Shown here: in pieces, positions 8,428 through 15,733 of the stretch
Position numbering within the stretch: the first letter of the stretch is position 1
How the letters are laid out: each line of letters starts with the position of its first letter
From: Candidatus Microthrix parvicella Bio17-1
GTDB lineage: Bacteria > Actinomycetota > Acidimicrobiia > Acidimicrobiales > Microtrichaceae
DNA: 64,000 nt
Assembly (NCBI RefSeq): GCF_000299415.1
Contig: NZ_AMPG01000004.1
Location: 1-64,000 of the forward strand
Direction: 5' to 3'
Position numbers and translations under genes: made by a program
Notes under the pieces: generated by a model
Database searches by the model: none
Told to the model about the DNA's origin: nothing
Seen by the model: the letters and a program-made list of their open reading frames with translations, nothing else

Positions 8428-8916
8428 TCACTCGGACGTCGCCGGTGGTTCGGGGGAGCAGAGAGGCATCGTGTGTTCGGCGAGAGCAGCGCTCACGGCG
8501 GCGGTGACGGACGACTTCGAGACCGGTGTCCGCAGGTGGATGCTTGGACCGACCAGGTCGGGGTAACGCTCGGAGCTGGGCTCGGTGCACTCGACCACCA
8601 GCGGTACCTCGGGATGGCGGCTTCGAATTGCCGCCGGAAGTTCACGGTCGTCCGACGTGGTCACTCCAAAACCGCTGACCACCACATCGGCGCCGTCCAC
8701 CAGGGCACAGTCGCCGCCGGCCACGATGGGGCAACGCTCGGTGCCTTCACAGATCAGCGTCTCATACCCGGCGTCATCGAGTGCTTTGGCCATCGCCGAG
8801 GGCGTGGAGTGGGCCGGGTATTCAAGCAACACTCGAACCCGGTCATCGCTGCGCTGCGGCCATGCCGACGGCCGTTTTTGACGGCCGCTGTGTTTGGTTC
8901 GCCAGCGTCGCTCCAC
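8428..8916 (-). CDS. Conserved protein of unknown function, receiver-like fold
   Basis: A 162-residue protein. A basic N-terminus (residues 1-25) precedes an alternating beta-alpha pattern: RVRVLLEYPA, AMAKALDDAGYETLICEG, CALVDGADVVVSG, HPEVPLVVEC. This resembles a pseudo-receiver or small Rossmann domain. Three cysteines in CEGTERCPIVAGGDC could bind metal. The acidic pocket and lysine of true receivers are not evident. GAGAGG lies 8 bases before the GTG start. It stands 550 bases upstream of the Mo operon on the same strand, beside its truncated paralogue, so a regulatory role there is possible but unproven. Confidence 0.55.
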   Translation of the reverse strand: MERRWRTKHSGRQKRPSAWPQRSDDRVRVLLEYPAHSTPSAMAKALDDAGYETLICEGTERCPIVAGGDCALVDGADVVVSGFGVTTSDDRELPAAIRSRHPEVPLVVECTEPSSERYPDLVGPSIHLRTPVSKSSVTAAVSAALAEHTMPLCSPEPPATSE

Positions 8917-9000
8917 GTCGAAGTCCTCTCGGGTTGTTAATTCCGGTCCATGGTAGAACTAAACGTACCGAGATTCGGGATCGACGATCGGTGTCATGGG

Positions 9001-9177
9001 TCATAGCCACCACAGCGCGGACTCCAGGAGACCGAAGCCTTGGAAGTCCGGCTCATGACCAAGCGCCGCCCTTCCCGCAGCGAGCACATCCTCCAGGTCG
9101 AGGAACACCACCTCGGGCTCGTTCACATGTCGGCAAGCCGCCGAATGTGGCTCCTCAGCACTCAGCCTCAACGTCAT
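9001..9177 (-). pseudogene. Doc/Fic-type toxin N-terminal remnant
   Basis: A 58-codon ORF. Its middle and end read FLDLEDVLAAGRAALGHEPDFQGFGLLESAL. This matches the N-terminal pattern of death-on-curing (Doc/Fic) toxins, where a helix led by a D-x-x-x-V-L motif is followed by GLLESAL. It then stops at TGA (9001-9003). The HxFxxGNKR active-site region that should lie about 40 residues later is absent downstream. I call it a decayed toxin fragment. It sits among other toxin-antitoxin remnants. The assignment rests on a short match. Confidence 0.4.
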
Positions 9178-9254
9178 GGCCGGCTACAGGCGGTACCGAG
9201 TGGTACCAACCGGTGGCACCCTGCGGGGCCGCGAGGCCCTACGCGGCAGAACCC

Positions 9255-9555
9255 TCACCATTCGGCCGAAAGGTCGAACCTCACGCTCATCAGCGTGACC
9301 ACCTCGCCCTTCAACTGACCTGTCACCAGAACCCGCGGGACGAGAGCCAGCGGCTACCAACGACCGGTAGTCCGGTCGCCCGGGGATGGGTTGAATGAGT
9401 CGCTCGAAGTCCACAGCAAACGATTCAGCAATCTGAGGTAGGTCAACCAACAAGAAGTCGGCGGCACAGAGTTCGCCTTCGGGGCCACGTTCTGCCGGCA
9501 GCTGGGCATCCAGTTACTCGAAGAAGCTGGAATCAACCCGAACCGTGTATCGCAT
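9255..9555 (-). pseudogene. Broken toxin-like gene (in-frame stop and frameshift)
   Basis: ATG at 9555 opens MRYTVRVDSSFFE, then TAA at 9514-9516. The same frame continues LDAQLPAERGPEGELCAADF and LLVDLPQIAESFAVDFERLI to about DYRSLVAAG. The sense then moves to another frame, giving LVPRVLVTGQLKGEVVTL followed by SVRFDLSAEW and TGA at 9255-9257. The total length of 301 bases (not a multiple of 3) fits one net extra base. A CAA-to-TAA change would explain the stop. Restored, it is a protein of about 99 residues starting 4 bases after the upstream small gene, like the toxin of a two-gene toxin-antitoxin operon. The family is not firmly recognised. Confidence 0.5.
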
Positions 9556-9559
9556 GGTG

Positions 9560-9883
9560 TCAACCGTCAGCCGATACTGCCTCCGAGGCAGCAATGTGGC
9601 GTCGGATGTCTGACCGAGCCTCTTCCAGAAGCTCAGGCGGCACCTCGGAGATATCCTTCGCCATACATTGCTTGAAGATGCTGCGCCGCTCGTCGGGGCT
9701 CATCCCCATCAGCTCGTCCGCAGTCCAGACCGATCCGTCGATTTGCCCAGGGTACGCCGGGCCCGATGCAGGATGGAGCGGGTCGCGATCCCCTTTGCTC
9801 ACGGAGGAACCCGGGTCAACACCCAAGGCACCGTCCCGCGCAGTAATTGCGTTTCGCACCAACCTACCCGCCCCGAGAGACAC
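9560..9883 (-). CDS. Small acidic protein, possible antitoxin
   Basis: A 107-residue protein, probably from GTG 9883 (GGGAG just upstream), with a shorter alternative from GTG 9802. The C-terminal 55 residues look conserved: WTADELMGMSPDERRSIFKQCMAKDISEVPPELLEEARSDIRRHIA, helical and strongly charged. I cannot name the family. Short charged proteins of this type paired with a small basic partner are common in toxin-antitoxin operons, and the partner gene 4 bases downstream is inactivated. If that pairing is right, this is an orphaned antitoxin. Confidence 0.5.
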   Translation of the reverse strand: MSLGAGRLVRNAITARDGALGVDPGSSVSKGDRDPLHPASGPAYPGQIDGSVWTADELMGMSPDERRSIFKQCMAKDISEVPPELLEEARSDIRRHIAASEAVSADG

Positions 9884-9910
9884 CTACTCCCACGATTCCG
9901 CCAACGCCTA

Positions 9911-11686
9911 TCAACCCTCGGCCACCTCGTCGGTGGCCCAGCGGACCTCGGAGTAGGCGTTGGTCAGCGGCATACGCCGGTCGCGGCCGAAGGCCTTCTT
10001 GGTGACCCGCAGCGCAAACGGGGTCTGCCGACGCTTGAACTCGTTGCGATCAACCAGGCGGGCCACCCACCGGGCCAACTCGGGATCGGCACCGGAGGCG
10101 AGCAACTCCTCCACGGTGAAGTCGTTGTCGACGTACCGCTCCAACACAGGGTCGAGCTGGTCGTAGGCGGGCAGGCTTTGGTCGTCGCGCTGGTCGGGCC
10201 GAAGCTCGGCCGACGGCGCCTTGCTGATGGTGTGCTCGGGTATGGGCGGTGTTTCACCCCGCTCGATCGCCAACTGGTTGCGCCACCGTGCCAGCCGAAA
10301 CACCCGGGTCTTGTAGACATCGCCGATTGGTGCAAGGGCCCCATTGCTGTCGCCGTAGAGCGTCGAGTAGCCGACGGCGAACTCCGACTTGTTGCCGGTG
10401 GCCAGTGCAAGCCACCCGAACTTGTTGCACAGCGCCATCACCAGGGTGCCCCGAATGCGGGCCTGGAGGTTCTCCTCGGTCAGATCTGCCTCGGCTGCCC
10501 CGAAGCTGCCCGCCAGGCCGTCCATGAACGAGTGGTACATGTCGGCGATGGCCACGGTGCGGTAGTCGAGCCCCAAGGTGGCCGCCAGCACCTCAGCATC
10601 GTCGCGGCTGTGATTGGAGGAGTGCTGTGACGGCATCGATACGGCGTGCACGCGCTCGGGGCCAAGCGCGTCAGCGGCCAACACGGCCACCAGCGCCGAG
10701 TCGATGCCCCCTGAGAGCCCGAGGCAGGCGTCGGTGAACCCGCCCTTTGCGAAGTAGTCGGCCAAACCGAGGCGCAGCGCCTCCCACACCTCGGCGTCCG
10801 GCGGCAGGGCGAGTGCAACCATGGGTGGGTCGATGACGGAACGAGCGGTGTGGTTGGGAGCGCTGGGCATCGCGACATCGTGTGGTTCGATCGTCACCAA
10901 GGGCAGCGCCACCTCCAGCCCACGAGGGTCCAGCTCCAGATCGACGATCATCAGGTCGTCGACAAACTGCGGCGCCCTTGCCAACACCTCGCCGTGGCGG
11001 TCGACCACCATGGACCCACCGTCGAAAATCAGTTCGTCCTGGGCCCCGACCTGGTTGACATAGGCCACCGGGACTCCTGCGCTTCGGGCACGGTCGGACA
11101 AAAGCTGCTCCCGCAGCTCCAACCTGTCCTCCTGATACGGCGAGGCGTTCAGGCTGATGAGCACGTCGGCACCCGCCGCCGACTGCTGGGTGGGCGGACC
11201 GTCGACGTACCAGATGTCCTCGCAGATCGACACGCCGACCACCAGCCCGCCGATGGAGAACAGCGGCTGGTCCTCAGGCCCCGCCGTGAAGTAGCGGTCC
11301 TCGTCAAATACGCCGTAGTTGGGCAGGCGCTGCTTTTGATAGCGGCCATGGACCTTGCCACCTGCCGCGACCGCCACGGTGTTGGCCGTGCGGATACCGC
11401 CGACCGAGTCGACCGCCAGGTGATCGTCGGCGTAACCGAGCAGTGCCACGCACCTACCGGTTCGTGCAACCACACGATCGAGCGCCTCGACGTTGTCCTC
11501 AAGAAAGCCCCGCCGGATCAGCAGATCCTCGGAGGGATATCCGGGCACGGCCAACTCGGGAAACGCCACCAGGTCGCATCCCGCGGCTTCGGCCTGGTCG
11601 TACAACTCGCCCAGCCGGGCCACGTTGCCCGCCAGATTGCCCACGTGCGGGTTCATTTGGCCGAGGGCGACGCGCAGCGTGGACAT
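9911..11686 (-). CDS. nadE: Glutamine-dependent NAD+ synthetase
   Basis: A 591-residue two-domain enzyme. The N-terminal nitrilase-type glutaminase (about residues 1-270) has FPELAVPGYPSEDLL with the catalytic Glu and GVSICEDIW with the catalytic Cys. The C-terminal synthetase (about 290-591) has the ATP-pyrophosphatase loop LGLSGGIDSALVA. The enzyme converts nicotinic acid adenine dinucleotide to NAD+ using ammonia released from glutamine. Length and domain order match the actinobacterial NadE type. It lies 72 bases downstream of glnII on the same strand, so it may share nitrogen-responsive transcription with it. Confidence 0.95.
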   Translation of the reverse strand: MSTLRVALGQMNPHVGNLAGNVARLGELYDQAEAAGCDLVAFPELAVPGYPSEDLLIRRGFLEDNVEALDRVVARTGRCVALLGYADDHLAVDSVGGIRTANTVAVAAGGKVHGRYQKQRLPNYGVFDEDRYFTAGPEDQPLFSIGGLVVGVSICEDIWYVDGPPTQQSAAGADVLISLNASPYQEDRLELREQLLSDRARSAGVPVAYVNQVGAQDELIFDGGSMVVDRHGEVLARAPQFVDDLMIVDLELDPRGLEVALPLVTIEPHDVAMPSAPNHTARSVIDPPMVALALPPDAEVWEALRLGLADYFAKGGFTDACLGLSGGIDSALVAVLAADALGPERVHAVSMPSQHSSNHSRDDAEVLAATLGLDYRTVAIADMYHSFMDGLAGSFGAAEADLTEENLQARIRGTLVMALCNKFGWLALATGNKSEFAVGYSTLYGDSNGALAPIGDVYKTRVFRLARWRNQLAIERGETPPIPEHTISKAPSAELRPDQRDDQSLPAYDQLDPVLERYVDNDFTVEELLASGADPELARWVARLVDRNEFKRRQTPFALRVTKKAFGRDRRMPLTNAYSEVRWATDEVAEG

Positions 11687-11758
11687 GATCCGACACTACC
11701 GAGCGCCCTCGCGCCATCAATGTGCCCACACGCAACCAGGCTGCACCGGCAGGCTCAA

Positions 11759-12778
11759 CTACCGCTTGGACCAATCGGAACAGACGGTGTTGGTCATCAA
11801 CGCCGCCACCTCGTAGGGATCGATGTTGGCGTTGGGGCGGCGATCCTCGATGTAGCCCTTCTGGTCTTGAGCCACCTGCCACGGGATGCGTACCGAAGCG
11901 CCACGGTCGGAGACGCCGTAGCGGTACTCCGAGTAGTGGGCGGTCTCGTGGTCGCCGGTGAGTCGATCCTCGTAGCCGTGGCCGTAGGCGGCCAGGTGCT
12001 CCTCGATCTTGCCGGGAGCACCGAGCGATTCACATGCGGCGATGACCGCGTCGTAGCCCTCCCGCATGGCCTTGGTGGAGAAGTTGGTGTGGCAACCGGC
12101 GCCGTTCCAGTCGCCCTCGATCGGCTTGGCCGAGATCGACGCGTTGACGTTGAAGTCCTCGGCGATCCGGTACAGCAGGTAGCGGGCCATCCACATGTGA
12201 TCGCCAACCTCAACGGTGCCCACCGGGCCGATCTGAAACTCCCACTGGCCCAGCATCACCTCGGCATTGGTGCCCGAGATGGCCAGGCCGGCGGCCAGGC
12301 AGGCATCGGTGTGAGCCTCCACGATCTGGCGACCGGCGATCTCGATCGCACCCACCCCGCAGTAATAAGGACCCTGGGGGGCGGGGTAGTAGTACCCGGC
12401 TCGTGGCCACCCCATCGGTCGGCCCTCCTCGAAGAACGTGTACTCCTGCTCCATGCCGAACCACGGCTCCTGGTCGGCGTAGCTCTTGGCCATCTCGACT
12501 GCGGCCGCCCGCCTGTTGGTCGGGTGCGGCTGCATCGTGTCGGGCACCAGCACCTCGCACAGCACCAGCTTGTCGTCGCCGCCCCGGATCGGGTCGGGGG
12601 TGATGAACACCGGGCTGAGCACGCAATCGCTGTTGGCCCCCTGAGCCTGGTTGGTCGAGGAACCGTCAAAGCCCCACACGCCCACCTCGGCACCATCGGG
12701 GAGGATCTTGGTCTTGGAACGCATCAGCGGCACGGGCTCGGTGCCGTCGATCCAGATGTACTCGGCGCGGTAGGCCAT
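11759..12778 (-). CDS. glnII: Glutamine synthetase type II
   Basis: A 339-residue enzyme of the eukaryotic-like GSII class, as found in Streptomyces, Frankia and rhizobia. Recognisable blocks are MAYRAEYIWIDG, GFDGSSTNQAQG, WFGMEQEYTFFE (metal-binding glutamates), GTNAEVMLGQWEFQ and GDWNGAGCHTNFST. It condenses glutamate and ammonia with ATP to glutamine in the cytoplasm. Its length is normal for GSII. It is transcribed divergently from glnA across a 168-base gap. GSII enzymes are usually made under nitrogen limitation, and GlnR controls them in Streptomyces. Confidence 0.96.
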   Translation of the reverse strand: MAYRAEYIWIDGTEPVPLMRSKTKILPDGAEVGVWGFDGSSTNQAQGANSDCVLSPVFITPDPIRGGDDKLVLCEVLVPDTMQPHPTNRRAAAVEMAKSYADQEPWFGMEQEYTFFEEGRPMGWPRAGYYYPAPQGPYYCGVGAIEIAGRQIVEAHTDACLAAGLAISGTNAEVMLGQWEFQIGPVGTVEVGDHMWMARYLLYRIAEDFNVNASISAKPIEGDWNGAGCHTNFSTKAMREGYDAVIAACESLGAPGKIEEHLAAYGHGYEDRLTGDHETAHYSEYRYGVSDRGASVRIPWQVAQDQKGYIEDRRPNANIDPYEVAALMTNTVCSDWSKR

Positions 12779-12946
12779 GGTGACTCCTCAAGTTGGCGGC
12801 GCTCGACGCGCCGGGGGATGGCAGGGCCTCAGCATGCGTTCGCCGGGTTTCGCCGGCATTGCGCAAATGTCACGGGAATGTGAACAGATGGCCTCCGAGC
12901 CTCAAATCGGGTGGAATCAACCCATCGACGTGGTGAACTGGGCACC
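12779..12946. promoter_or_regulatory. Divergent glnII-glnA control region
   Basis: This 168-base gap must hold the promoters for both glutamine synthetase genes. At 12869-12885 the bases GTCAC and GTGAAC begin 11 apart, which partly resembles the GTnAC-n6-GAAAC half-box bound by GlnR in Streptomyces. The second half matches poorly, so this is a weak candidate. No convincing -35/-10 pair was picked out. Confidence 0.35.
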
Positions 12947-14290
12947 ATGAACGGCCCGACGCACAGCAATTACGTCCTGCGCACCGTCGAGGAGCGTGGC
13001 ATTCGGCTGATCCGACTGTGGTTCTGCGACGTGCTGGGCCACATGAAGTCGGTGGCCATCTCGCCGGTCGAGCTGGAGATCGTCTTCGAGGAGGGCCTCC
13101 AGTTCGACGGGTCGGCGATCGACGGGTTCTCCCGCGTGTACGAGAGCGACGTGTTGGCCCGCCCCGACCCGTCGAGTTTCGGGGTGCTCCGGGGTGGCGA
13201 GGACGGCGGTCCTGCCACCGCCGCCATGTTCTGTGACATTGAAACCCTCGACGGCGAACCATTCTCCGGCGACCCAAGGGCGGTCCTGCGTCGTGTGATG
13301 GCCGAAACCCGCGCTGAGGGGTACGAGTTCATGTGCGCTCCCGAGGTGGAGTTCTTCTACTTCGCCTCGGGCGACCCTGGTCACCAGCCGCAGCCGCTGG
13401 ACGAGGCCAGCTACTTCGATCTCACGATCAGCGAAGTGGCCTCCGACCTTCGGCGCCGCACCATCGGCCGCCTGGAGGCGATGGCGATCCCCGTGGAGTA
13501 CTCGTTCCACGAGGACGGCAACAGCCAGCACGAAATCGACCTCACCTGGGACGACGGCCTCTCGATGGCCGACAACATCATGACGCTGCGCATGGTGGTT
13601 CGGGAGGAGGCCCACGTGGAGGGCGTGCACGCCACCTTCATGCCAAAGCCGCTCTCCGGTCAACAGGGCTCCGGCATGCATACCCACATGTCGCTGTTTC
13701 AAGACGACACCAACGCCTTTCACGATCCCGACGACCAGTACGGCCTGTCGGAGGTGGGCCGGGCCTTCGTGGCCGGACTGCTGCGCCACGCATCGGAGAT
13801 CACCGCAGTGACCAACCAGTTGGTGAACAGCTACAAGCGGCTTGTGCCCGGTTTCGAGGCACCCAACACGATCAGCTGGGCCCGCAACAACCGCTCGGCG
13901 CTGGTGCGCATCCCGCGCCACAAGGCGGGCAAGCACGTGTCCACCCGGGTGGAATACCGGGCACCCGACCCCGCATGCAACCCGTATTTGGCCTTCGCCC
14001 TCATCCTTGCCGCCGGCATGAAGGGGGTGCGGGAGGGCTACGAGCTGCCACCGGAGGCTCCCGACAACCTGCACCGGCTCTCCGATGCGGAACGGTCGGC
14101 CCTCGGTATCGGCACGCTCCCCCGGTCGCTGGCCCAGGCGTTGGAAGACATGGAATCGTCGCAGTTGGTTCAGGACACACTGGGCCCACACATCTTCGAA
14201 TGGTTCGTGCGCAACAAGTACTCCGAGTGGGCCGACTACAAGGCCCACGTCAGCCAGTTCGAACTCGATCGCTACCTCAGGGCCTGGTGA
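12947..14290 (+). CDS. glnA: Glutamine synthetase type I (GlnA2-like)
   Basis: A 447-residue GSI-alpha-type enzyme. It contains FDGSAIDGFSRVYESD, APEVEFFYF, the HTHMSLFQD motif, NSYKRLVPGFEAPNTISWA and VEYRAPDPACNPYLAFALILAAG. The overall pattern follows mycobacterial GlnA2. The adenylylation-loop tyrosine region typical of GSI-beta is not obvious, so regulation by adenylylation is unlikely. The start MNGPTHSNYVL is chosen from family alignment, because an upstream in-frame ATG at 12911 adds unrelated residues. It is followed 48 bases later by the glnR-like gene on the same strand. A gamma-glutamyl-polyamine or related ligase activity is an alternative within this family. Confidence 0.92.
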   Translation: MNGPTHSNYVLRTVEERGIRLIRLWFCDVLGHMKSVAISPVELEIVFEEGLQFDGSAIDGFSRVYESDVLARPDPSSFGVLRGGEDGGPATAAMFCDIETLDGEPFSGDPRAVLRRVMAETRAEGYEFMCAPEVEFFYFASGDPGHQPQPLDEASYFDLTISEVASDLRRRTIGRLEAMAIPVEYSFHEDGNSQHEIDLTWDDGLSMADNIMTLRMVVREEAHVEGVHATFMPKPLSGQQGSGMHTHMSLFQDDTNAFHDPDDQYGLSEVGRAFVAGLLRHASEITAVTNQLVNSYKRLVPGFEAPNTISWARNNRSALVRIPRHKAGKHVSTRVEYRAPDPACNPYLAFALILAAGMKGVREGYELPPEAPDNLHRLSDAERSALGIGTLPRSLAQALEDMESSQLVQDTLGPHIFEWFVRNKYSEWADYKAHVSQFELDRYLRAW

Positions 14291-14338
14291 CCGGGTGGTG
14301 AGCGAACCGTCGAGTCGGCCGCCCGACGGGCGCCCCTC

Positions 14339-15079
14339 ATGACCCACCCGTCCGGTGAACTGTTGGTGCACCCGGCACCTTCCCCCGAGCTGGCACGACT
14401 GTTGGATTTCGCCGGCCTGCGTTGGGTGACGGTGGCCGACGACTTGGCGGCACGTAATGCTGCCGGCACGCCGTCGGGAGCCATCGTGAGCCTTGGGGAC
14501 GGCGACCCCCGTGCGGTCGACGATGAGACAATGGCCAACGAACGTGACCCGGCTTGGCCAGTGCTCGAAGCGTTGACGCGTCGCGACCCCCCCGTGTCGG
14601 CGGTCGTGGTACTGGTCCGGGGAAACCGGCTGGGTGAGCTGGCCGGACGCGACGAGCTGTTCGCCGACTTCTGCCTCACCCCGTTTCACCCAACCGAGTT
14701 GGAGGCCCGTCTGACTCATCTGCTGGCGGTCTCGACAGGCTCGCCCATCGGACGTTCCACGGCCGGTCCCGACGTTACCGACCTGGTGCACTGCGGCCCG
14801 CTGGTGCTGAACACGGAGAGTTACCAGGCGCGCATCGCCGACCGTGCGTTGGACCTCACCTACATGGAGTACGAACTGCTTCGATTTCTGGCCGAGCGCC
14901 CCGAGAAGGTGCACAGCCGCGAGGTGCTCCTCAGCCAGGTGTGGGGATACGACTACTTCGGCGGCGCCCGCACGGTGGACGTACACATCCGACGGCTGCG
15001 TTCCAAGCTGGGCGAGGAGCACGCAAGGATGATCCAGACGGTGCGCTCGGTGGGTTACCGGTTCGGACGAGCCGACTGA
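14339..15079 (+). CDS. glnR: OmpR-family regulator, GlnR-like
   Basis: A 246-residue protein with a divergent receiver-like domain (about residues 1-130) and a winged-helix DNA-binding domain (about 150-246). The latter reads LDLTYMEYELLRFLA, VWGYDYFGGARTVDVHIRRLRSKLG and TVRSVGYRF, almost word for word like GlnR. The receiver lacks a clear acidic pocket and phosphorylatable Asp, as is typical of the orphan GlnR type. In Streptomyces and mycobacteria GlnR activates glnA, glnII, amtB and nitrate assimilation genes. The location directly behind glnA and near glnII supports the call. No histidine kinase gene is adjacent. Confidence 0.82.
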   Translation: MTHPSGELLVHPAPSPELARLLDFAGLRWVTVADDLAARNAAGTPSGAIVSLGDGDPRAVDDETMANERDPAWPVLEALTRRDPPVSAVVVLVRGNRLGELAGRDELFADFCLTPFHPTELEARLTHLLAVSTGSPIGRSTAGPDVTDLVHCGPLVLNTESYQARIADRALDLTYMEYELLRFLAERPEKVHSREVLLSQVWGYDYFGGARTVDVHIRRLRSKLGEEHARMIQTVRSVGYRFGRAD

Positions 15080-15089
15080 TTTCGGTGAG

Positions 15090-15248
15090 TTACTTGTTGA
15101 GCTCGATCAACTCGGAGCCCTCGTTGCGGACCTCGCCGTCAACGGTCAGTGTCTGACCGAAGGCCGCTGCGATGAGCGGACTGGACGCCAGCACCAGCAC
15201 GGGGATGACCACCAACAGAACGATCACGATGATGACTGCACCAACCAT
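15090..15248 (-). CDS. Small single-helix membrane protein (52 aa)
   Basis: A short ORF, MVGAVIIVIVLLVVIPVLVL at the N-terminus, then a hydrophilic tail ending RNEGSELIELNK. The first 20 or so residues form one strong membrane helix with no basic residues before it. It converges with the glnR-like gene, ending 11 bases from that stop. The codon pattern and the sharp helix-then-polar design suggest a real protein, but no family is recognised. Confidence 0.5.
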   Translation of the reverse strand: MVGAVIIVIVLLVVIPVLVLASSPLIAAAFGQTLTVDGEVRNEGSELIELNK

Positions 15249-15311
15249 GGAGCTCAGCCTACCTTCACCACGACACGTGCAACTGAACGTGAGCGGCCAG
15301 GCCTCGCATCG

Positions 15312-15692
15312 CTACAGCACGGCCTCCTGGCGTTCGCTGTCGACGACGGGCCGGTAGGCCCACGCCTCGATCTCCATCAGTGCGCCTGCCGGCAAGGCCG
15401 ACACGGCGACGGCCGAGCGGGCTGGACGGTGGGCTCCAAAGAAGGCGACGTAGTGCTCGTTGATCACCCCGTAATCGTCCATCGACACCATGAACACGGT
15501 GGTTTTCATCACATCGGTCGGCTTGAGTCCCGCCTCGGCCAGGCGAAGGCCCAGGTTGGCCAGGGCCGCATCGCACTGGGGGCCGAGGCCATCCACCATG
15601 ACGTTGTCCACCAGGCCGATCTGTCCGGAGGTCACCACCCACTCCCCCGCCTCAACCCACGGTGAATACGGCCCAATCGGATCTGCGCTCAT
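15312..15692 (-). CDS. RidA-family enamine/imine deaminase
   Basis: A 126-residue protein with the YjgF/YER057c/UK114 pattern: IGPYSPWVEAGEWVVTSGQIG, a middle LKPTDVMKTTVFMVSMDDYGVINEHY, and the C-terminal PARSAVAVSALPAGALMEIEAWA. Arg in the PARSAV segment is the expected substrate-carboxylate ligand of RidA. Family members form homotrimers and hydrolyse reactive 2-aminoacrylate and similar enamines released by PLP enzymes. It lies downstream of the ATP-grasp gene on the same strand, 41 bases away. The exact subgroup is not decided. Confidence 0.85.
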   Translation of the reverse strand: MSADPIGPYSPWVEAGEWVVTSGQIGLVDNVMVDGLGPQCDAALANLGLRLAEAGLKPTDVMKTTVFMVSMDDYGVINEHYVAFFGAHRPARSAVAVSALPAGALMEIEAWAYRPVVDSERQEAVL

Positions 15693-15733
15693 GCCCCTCA
15701 GGCTGTCACATACATCTTCTCAAGGGACGTGGT

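Noticed and set aside
9354-9563. 69-codon minus-strand ORF over the broken toxin-like gene
   Set aside because: It is a third frame of the same stretch. The other two frames together give the sensible restored protein.
7879-9910. Insertion sequence or transposon remnant in the toxin-rich region
   Set aside because: No transposase-like frame and no terminal inverted repeats or target duplications were seen.
10850-12883. 677-codon plus-strand frame opposite nadE and glnII
   Set aside because: It spans two recognised minus-strand genes and has no coherent protein features.
12917-15022. 701-codon minus-strand frame opposite glnA and the glnR-like gene
   Set aside because: It covers two recognised plus-strand genes and its composition is that of a shadow frame.
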